Positions 58,401 to 64,000 of a DNA stretch of 64,000 nt are shown one piece after another. Origin of the DNA: Viola odorata. Lineage: Eukaryota; Streptophyta; Magnoliopsida; Malpighiales; Violaceae. How positions within the stretch are numbered: position 1 is the first letter of the stretch; each line of letters begins with the position of its first letter. The stretch covers positions 60,240,023 through 60,304,022 of the forward strand of contig OY829545.1 in the NCBI GenBank assembly GCA_963691705.1, written 5' to 3'. Below the pieces are notes generated by a model that ran no database searches, was not told the DNA's origin, and worked only from the letters and a program-made list of their open reading frames with translations. The position numbers were made by a program, and so were the translations under genes.

Positions 58401-61400
58401 AAGCATGGTTGTGTTCTATTTTTATCCATTGCTTGTCTGCTGTTTACACTTAAGGCTAATTCATGCTCTATGGTTGTAATGTCTGTTTAGGGGAGAGCTT
58501 ACTTTTTCACCGTTTTCTGGCTCAGTTTTGTGTATGGGCTTTTCATGAATGCCTTCTACAAATGCATCCTCCTTATTATTTTTATCAGTTTTTCCTTGCT
58601 ATTAGAAAGGGGCATGATATGCTACTTGATTCTGGATGGATTGTTTATCTTACACAGTTCTGGTTATGGAAATGAACTCAGATGAACTGTAAATATTTTG
58701 AAAAATCCCAAACGAGGCAGACATGAAATTAAGAATCCTTTTGCCTTTTCATTCTAATCTGTGTTTGAAATACAAACTCGTATTATGGATTTCATGCAGG
58801 AGTGTGACTGCTTCATTCTCTCTTCAAATCTGCATTTCTTGTGAAATTTATGATATTGCTGATGCAACAGGATTTTGATGTTGGAGAGTATGCGATCTCT
58901 GTGGCTGAGAGATTATCAGAAAAAAATCCTGCCTACGTCCTTCCAGCACTTCGTCGCCATCTCATACAGCTGTTGACCTATCTAAAACAAAGGTGATGTG
59001 AATGATTATTGTTATTGATTGCTATTTATGGTTTCTTGTGTTAAAGAAAGATCTCGTCCTCTCAGAGACTCAGACCCAAGCTAGAAAGTATCTATATTGA
59101 ATTTGTTGTAATGTCAGCAGTGCAGATAACAAATGCAGGGAAGAGAGCGCCAAGTTACTTGGTTGCTTAATCCGTAGTTGTGAACAACTAATTCTTCCCT
59201 ACACTGCTCCAATACACAAGGTCCAACTTGTATATGATGTTTCTGTATCTGTTTAATGATTTGCTCATCTTCCTTCGAGGAAAAACTAATGTGTAATTTT
59301 GCAAGCACTTGTAGCGAGACTCAATGAGGGCACAGGGGTGAACGCAAACAATGGCATCATTAGTGGAGTGCTTGTTACTGTTGGTAATTTGACTAGAGTT
59401 GTAGGTCACCAACAAAATATGTAACACTGAGTAGCAACTGGTGCTTACCTGTGAGCTCCATTGCTCATAGTAGTTTGTTTCGTTTAGTATTTTGTTGTGA
59501 CTGACAACGATTTACTTTAGCTGTGTCCAAGATGCTTATTGTTGTCCAAATACCGTAGGCAAGTTTCCTCATCAACAAGAAGAATTTGTCTCAGGTTGCA
59601 AATTTCTTATATTTCTTCTCTAGTTTTATACAGTCAATGATTTGTACATCCTAATCCTGGAATGTTCCATTTGCTTTTTCCAGGTGTTGAAGGTAGTAGC
59701 AAAGAAGACCCTTTTCCTTTGCTCACTACTGTATGTTGGTCGTGGTGTTTGTTCAGGGTGGGTTTGCTATGAGACAATACATTTCAGAACTTATGCCTTT
59801 GATTGTTGAAGCATTGTTGGATGGTGCTGCTGCTTCAAAACGTGAAGTTGCAGTTGCAACTCTAGGCCAAGTTGTTCAGAGCACTGGGTATGTCTCATGA
59901 TCAAGTCAATTTTTAATTAATTTTGTCATGGTTTTGACGTGATGCCTATGGTATTGTCAAAGTGTTGTTTGCGCTATGCATTTTTATGAGCAAAATCGTT
60001 CAAAATTTGAGCTGCAGAAAGTGTAGTTTCATGTACCGAAAATATTCTTCTGTGCAGTATATAAGTAACCTCATACGCAAGGATAAAATGCTCAGTAGAT
60101 GTGCTGTACATCAAACTGCACAGAAGTATATTCTAGAATGAAGTTTATCTTCAAAGAATGTGCCACTATGAGATGCACAATATATTTACTTGAATAGAAG
60201 ATGCATTTGTAGGCAATAATAGCATTAACGGGATTGTTTTGTTGGAATGAAGTTACAGTACTTTATATGATAAATTTCTGGACAGCGTGCTTTGGATATT
60301 TTGAACCTCTTTTATTAGGTAATCCTTTTGTTACTTGTTAATATTTAAGTATTTTATTCCTTTGTCCAACAGGTATGTTATAACTCCATATAATGAGTAC
60401 CCACTGTTGCTTGGCTTACTCCTCAAATTGTTGAATGGTGAGTTGATGTGGTCAACGAGACGTGAAGTACTAAAGGTAGTAGCTACATTTATTATCTTAA
60501 ATGTCTAGTTGTATTTTAAGACGTTTGTGATGCAAAATTTACTCTTGGATTTCATCAGGTTCTTGGTATAATGGGTGCTCTAGATCCTCATTTACATGAG
60601 CGAAACCAGCAAAGCTTTCCTGGGTTGCATGGGGAGGTTACTCGTGCAGCCAGTGACTCAGGTCACCACATTCCATCAATCGATGAACTGCCTATGGACC
60701 TCTGGCCCTCTTTCGCTACATCAGGTAATAACTATTCTGCACTTTATCATAATTGTCATTGTTGGTTGTCTAAATGTTTCCTTTTCTATTGAAACCAGGT
60801 CGCTATCAACTCTCTCATACGAATTCTTCGGGATGCTTCACTTTCTAGTTACCACCAAAAGGTGGTAGGATCTCTTATGTTCATATTTAAGGTAATCTAA
60901 TGTGAAAGGAGAGAGCGCTTTGTTTTAATGTACTTGATAGACTCTGTTATTTTTCTTAAGTTTCTTAGTTGTTGTTATGATTTCTGATTCGATTCAATAT
61001 CGTTGGTTTTTGCTTTCCCTTCTTGCGAGGTTAGTCAATGGGCCTTGGCTGTGTTCCATATTTACCGAAGGTTAGTGCACAGTTTCAGCTATGTCTTTGC
61101 TTCCTGTTTTTTGTTTGTTAATCCTTTAACAGATATGGAATTCAAATCCATACCCTGAATCAACATCTCAAAGTACCTTCCTCTATCTATAAATTGCTAC
61201 ATAACTGCTTAATGTTTTTTAGCTTCATTCCAAACATGGGACATAGTAAGCCAAATGGACATTGTGGCACTTTGCTTTATTTGTTCAGACAACTTTTCAT
61301 GGCACAAACTCATTAGAGTCTTTGATGGATCTGGAACCTAAAATGTTTCTAAACAAGAATTTATGTGTTTGGATTGTCACCTGGTGCTTTCTTGGATATT

Positions 61401-61713
61401 TCATTTTGATGCTCTGTATTTTCATTTGCTATCCTTTAAAAAAAAGAAAAAACTACATCGATTTAGAGTAACATGTTTCCTTTTCATCCTTCTTGGTATA
61501 GGTTTTGCCTGATCTATTTCACATTGTTCGTTCATGTGATGACTATCTTAAAGATTTCATAACTCTGGTGTCTATTGTGCGCCAGGTAACTTATGATTTC
61601 ATGAGATTATTCAATTCGTATGCTTCCAATTTAGGATTATTGGTCATATATGGTGTTTTTTGTGAGTTTGTGCAGAATATTCGTAAATATCTGCCAGAGT
61701 TGCTCTATTTGGG
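55495..61713 (+). pseudogene. TOR: TOR kinase HEAT-repeat fragment
   Basis: About 18 exons covering consecutive TOR HEAT repeats, for example 55495-55666 (VHVPEFVDAIWVALRHP), 56384-56543 (NTGEFMMSRYREVADIVLRYLEHRDQL), 56661-56804, 56955-57124, 57211-57415, 57489-57683, 58044-58196, 58871-58992, 59118-59220, 59757-59887, 60373-60475, 60559-60724, 60799-60892, 61035-61070, 61502-61585 and 61676-61713. TOR is the master growth kinase; here the FAT, FRB and kinase domains are absent. Lesions: a one-base deletion near 55637, TAG at 57389-57391, TGA at 57648-57650, an in-frame loss before TLVSIVRQ (normally preceded by WGLG), a missing short exon after 60724 and a weak acceptor near 59305. Confidence 0.93.
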
Positions 61714-61951
61714 TTGTTGTGCTCTCATTCGCTACCTCAAGCTAGACCAACAATGCGCCAAGTTGTGCAGATCTTAGAAGGAGATGTCCCTTTCCCAGAT
61801 CTTTGACAAATCAGTGATTCAGCTACTGGCCTGTCGTTCGTGCACCGAACTAGTTTCGAAGATTTTCCACTATCCTTTTCATATTCGACAGAGAAGGCAC
61901 TGTTCTCACATTCTTCTATTGCAGACTCCTTACTTTCAGGTGGCCCATGAC
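61697..61951 (+). pseudogene. L-type lectin receptor kinase C-terminus fragment
   Basis: A frame different from the TOR piece reads LGLLCSHSLPQARPTMRQVV, QILEGDVPFPDL, then a stop. It is followed in the same frame by a tail (FEDFPLSFS..SHSSIADSLLSGGP) typical of the C-terminus of lectin-domain receptor kinases. The ARPTMRQVVxxLEG motif is the end of the kinase domain. It is joined to TOR inside an exon around TTGGGTTG (61706-61713). The lectin, membrane-spanning and most kinase parts are missing. Confidence 0.75.
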
Positions 61952-62876
61952 CCAAAGTTGTAAACTTTTTCCTGTTTCAGACCTCCGGAAAAAAGAAAAA
62001 AACTTTTGTATATTTGATGTAGGGGTACACTTTTGAAGCACAGAGATCCCTACGTTTTAGATTGAATCCTTAGAGTCCTTATGTTTGTAAAATTGAAACA
62101 ATTAATTCATTCATTAAGAGCATAAATGAAAATTAAGAGAGAAGCTAGAGTGAGAAAATTACCTTGCCGGGTGAGCTTATACTAAGAAGGAAGTGCAAGA
62201 AATTGGGAGCGAGTGAAATTTAGTTTCATGAAATGTTAGTTTTTCCTCGCAGAAAAGCCAGGAGTATGGAATTGGAGCTGAATCGCCTGTTGTTGCTGGA
62301 GATGGAAACGATCAGATTGGCGCAGTTGAGGTAACAGGTTTTAAAAATTCTAAAAATTGAACTGCGAAACTAGACAATTGGCTCATATAATTAGTTAGAT
62401 TCAACTGTAAATTATGCTTGCCTGTGATGTGAAATCTAGTTCAATTAAAGACATTTATCTGTTTATTCAGTTTGATAAATCAATCAATTTCAAATATATA
62501 TTTGCTGTGCCAAAGTGAGATTAAGTGTCATGTTCAGTTTTGTTTCAATGTTTATTGAATTCATAATGTATAAAGGACAACAAAAGCGCATACAGCATGT
62601 TAATGGATTTTTCTAATTGATAAAACCTTGAGAAGAACTATTGATCTTTTCTCTCCAAAAGGGCCATTGTTGTTAGACAAACACGGGGATTTCTGAAGGC
62701 TTAGTCCAAAGCGTTAGCTTTTCTGATAAATGAATGAAGGAAATGTTAATGGTACTTCTCCCATGGCTATGATGACTTAACTTAGCATGGTTTTCTTACT
62801 GTTCTTATGTTGTTGGTCATCGTAACCAGAGACTCTCTCCATTATACAGGGAGAACGTTGTGCTACTAAAGTTACC
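61952..62876. other. Spacer with one possible small exon
   Basis: Mostly AT-rich and intron-like. 62263-62330 (after AGCCAG, reading EYGIGAESPVVAGDGNDQIGAVE and ending at GAG|GTAACA) may be an exon preceding the unidentified exon at 62850-63229. Nothing else supported. Confidence 0.35.
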
Positions 62877-63229
62877 ATGGTTGGTAAAGAACTTGTAGAC
62901 AAACAGAGAATACAACTATTTCATCTTGTCCAGCTTCTTAGAAAGATTGAAACTGAAGTCAATTCGATCAGAGATGATATCCTTCGGACTCTTAATAATC
63001 ACAACGCCTCTCTCTACAAATTGTTCCAGGAAGCCATTTGTTATATATCTGCGCTGCATGGTCAAAATCATGATGTTTTGTCGCCTACTCTGCACCTTCT
63101 TCAAGTTATATTTAAGAATGTAAGTGCTGCCCTTGGTTCCGTAAAGGATGGTGTGGAAAGAAGCTCCTGTGGGATCCACACACAACATGCTGCTAAGCTG
63201 CAGGAACTTGTTGAGTACATACAATCTCA
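62850..63229 (+). pseudogene. Unidentified captured exon, helical protein
   Basis: Open for about 125 codons (GKELVDKQRIQLFHLVQLL, KIETEVNSIRDDILRTLNNH, LHLLQVIFKNVSAALGSVKD, HAAKLQELVEYIQSQ), then a good donor CAG|GTATTTG. High helical and leucine content suggests a coiled-coil or structural protein. I cannot name the parent gene. Codon use and the splice border look like a genuine exon, consistent with another captured piece or the 5' part of a gene continuing beyond the window. Confidence 0.5.
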
Positions 63230-63711
63230 GGTATTTGCATTGGTTATAACTTATATTGGGTAATGCCCAATGCCCATCTACTTGTAATGGTTTATACTCT
63301 TGGTATCTGGTGTTGCCTTTGTTGCGGCAGCGACATTAGATGTATACATCCTAATAAAGGTGTGCATTTTGGAGAAGACACCAAAGGCAAGAAATACATT
63401 TGTAAAAATGTAAAACTGGTAAATCCAGTTTGGACCATCGATGCATATTCCTTCCCATGTATAGATTGTTGTTTCTCATTTATTTTGCATAATATATATT
63501 AGATCAAAGAAGTATGTTGACCGGGAGAAACTAGTTTGTTTCGTTTGTATGTTCTTCAGGTTGATGAGTAAATTTCGTTGATGTCTACTACTAATATGGA
63601 CCTCCTCTTTTCCCACGTAGAAAAATATAGGTTTTTGTTTAATACACATGGCAGGAATATTAAAAACAATTCATTCAAAAAAGTGCAACAACATGAACCT
63701 GCTGATCAGGA

Positions 63712-64000
63712 CTAGGGGTGCACATGGGCTGGTTTGGTCCGGTTTTGGGCTAGAACCGGATCAAACCGGTAATTCACGGTTCTAATTAAAACAGAACCGA
63801 TCCGGACCGTTACTGTATGGTCCGGTCCGAATCGGTTCCAAAAATTTCGGTTCCTAACAGGCCGATTCCGGTTCTAGCCCGTTAAGGTTTTTTTTTTAAA
63901 AATAAAATAAAAATAAATAAAATGGGCTTCCGCACCCTATTAATGGGCTGCCCAGCAATTCCATCAAATTTCCTAACAAATATTGTAGCTGATTTGTTCC
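63712..64000 (+). mobile_element. Start of a GGTTCGG-rich repeat (possible nonautonomous hAT)
   Basis: TAGGGGTGCACATGGGCTGG, then many CCGGTTT, GAACCG and CGGTTC boxes, resembles a common plant dispersed element that begins TAGGGGTG(C/T)(G/A)CA. The far end is outside the window or not resolved, so the class is tentative. Confidence 0.45.

Noticed and set aside
28868..61713. Functional RBR, SCD1, CLSY1 or TOR genes
   Set aside because: Each lacks essential domains and carries nonsense, frameshift or splice-site lesions, so they are called as fragments.
63680..63716. Helitron 3' terminus (CTGCTGATCAGG hairpin followed by CTAG)
   Set aside because: The stem is only about four base pairs and the CTAG overlaps the start of a separate dispersed repeat. 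Not convincing without a paralogous copy.

Overview
The window is nuclear DNA from a flowering plant, most likely a eudicot. The evidence is AT-rich introns with GT..AG borders, plant-specific gene families (DUF724/Agenet, RBR, CLASSY, L-type lectin receptor kinase) and dense plant transposon families (Ty1/copia, Ty3/gypsy, hAT, Stowaway-like and MULE-like MITEs). No prokaryotic or organellar gene organisation is seen. Exon borders were read by eye from reading frame plus splice consensus and have not been tested against transcripts.

Positions 1-4.7 kb hold transposon debris: a GC-rich 135-bp tandem array, an AT-rich 31-bp array, an LTR-like block ending at about 2.42 kb, a hAT transposase fragment inserted in a copia LTR remnant, and a hairpin MITE. 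Positions 4.7-13.3 kb hold a nine-exon minus-strand DUF724 gene with four Agenet/Tudor-like modules. Its last exon is split by a complete, very young Ty1/copia element (4866-9531; LTRs identical by eye, TSD GAACA) that has lost nearly all of Gag. Summed exon lengths without the insert are 2,367 nt, an exact multiple of three, so the host frame was otherwise intact.

Positions 13.3-28.2 kb are a retrotransposon graveyard. It holds a gypsy pol fragment, a copia-type LTR with primer-binding site, a chain of unrelated tandem arrays (20.7-24.4 kb) of the kind known from 3' regions of Tat/Ogre elements, two related Tat-like LTR blocks, and the 3' end of a minus-strand copia element.

Positions 28.2-63.2 kb are the most unusual part: a mosaic of broken pieces of at least seven unrelated housekeeping genes, with introns retained. 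In order these are RBR 5' half, APC5, a CMP-sialic-acid/nucleotide-sugar transporter (the only minus-strand piece), RBR 3' half, one exon of what looks like the DNA primase large subunit, the DENN part of SCD1, the N-terminus of CLASSY1, the HEAT-repeat part of TOR and the last exon of a lectin receptor kinase. Coding pieces of unknown origin flank both ends. Most pieces carry nonsense codons, frameshifts, small deletions or lost splice sites. Pieces abut inside introns (CLSY1/TOR) or inside an exon (TOR/LecRK). Later insertions include a 1,343-bp solo copia LTR with a perfect TSD, two out-of-order pieces of 25S rDNA and a MULE-type MITE. Transposon-mediated multi-gene capture, Helitron-like or otherwise, is the favoured inference, but no convincing element termini were identified. 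No gene in the window is clearly intact, although the DUF724 gene may still make a protein lacking its last 60 residues.
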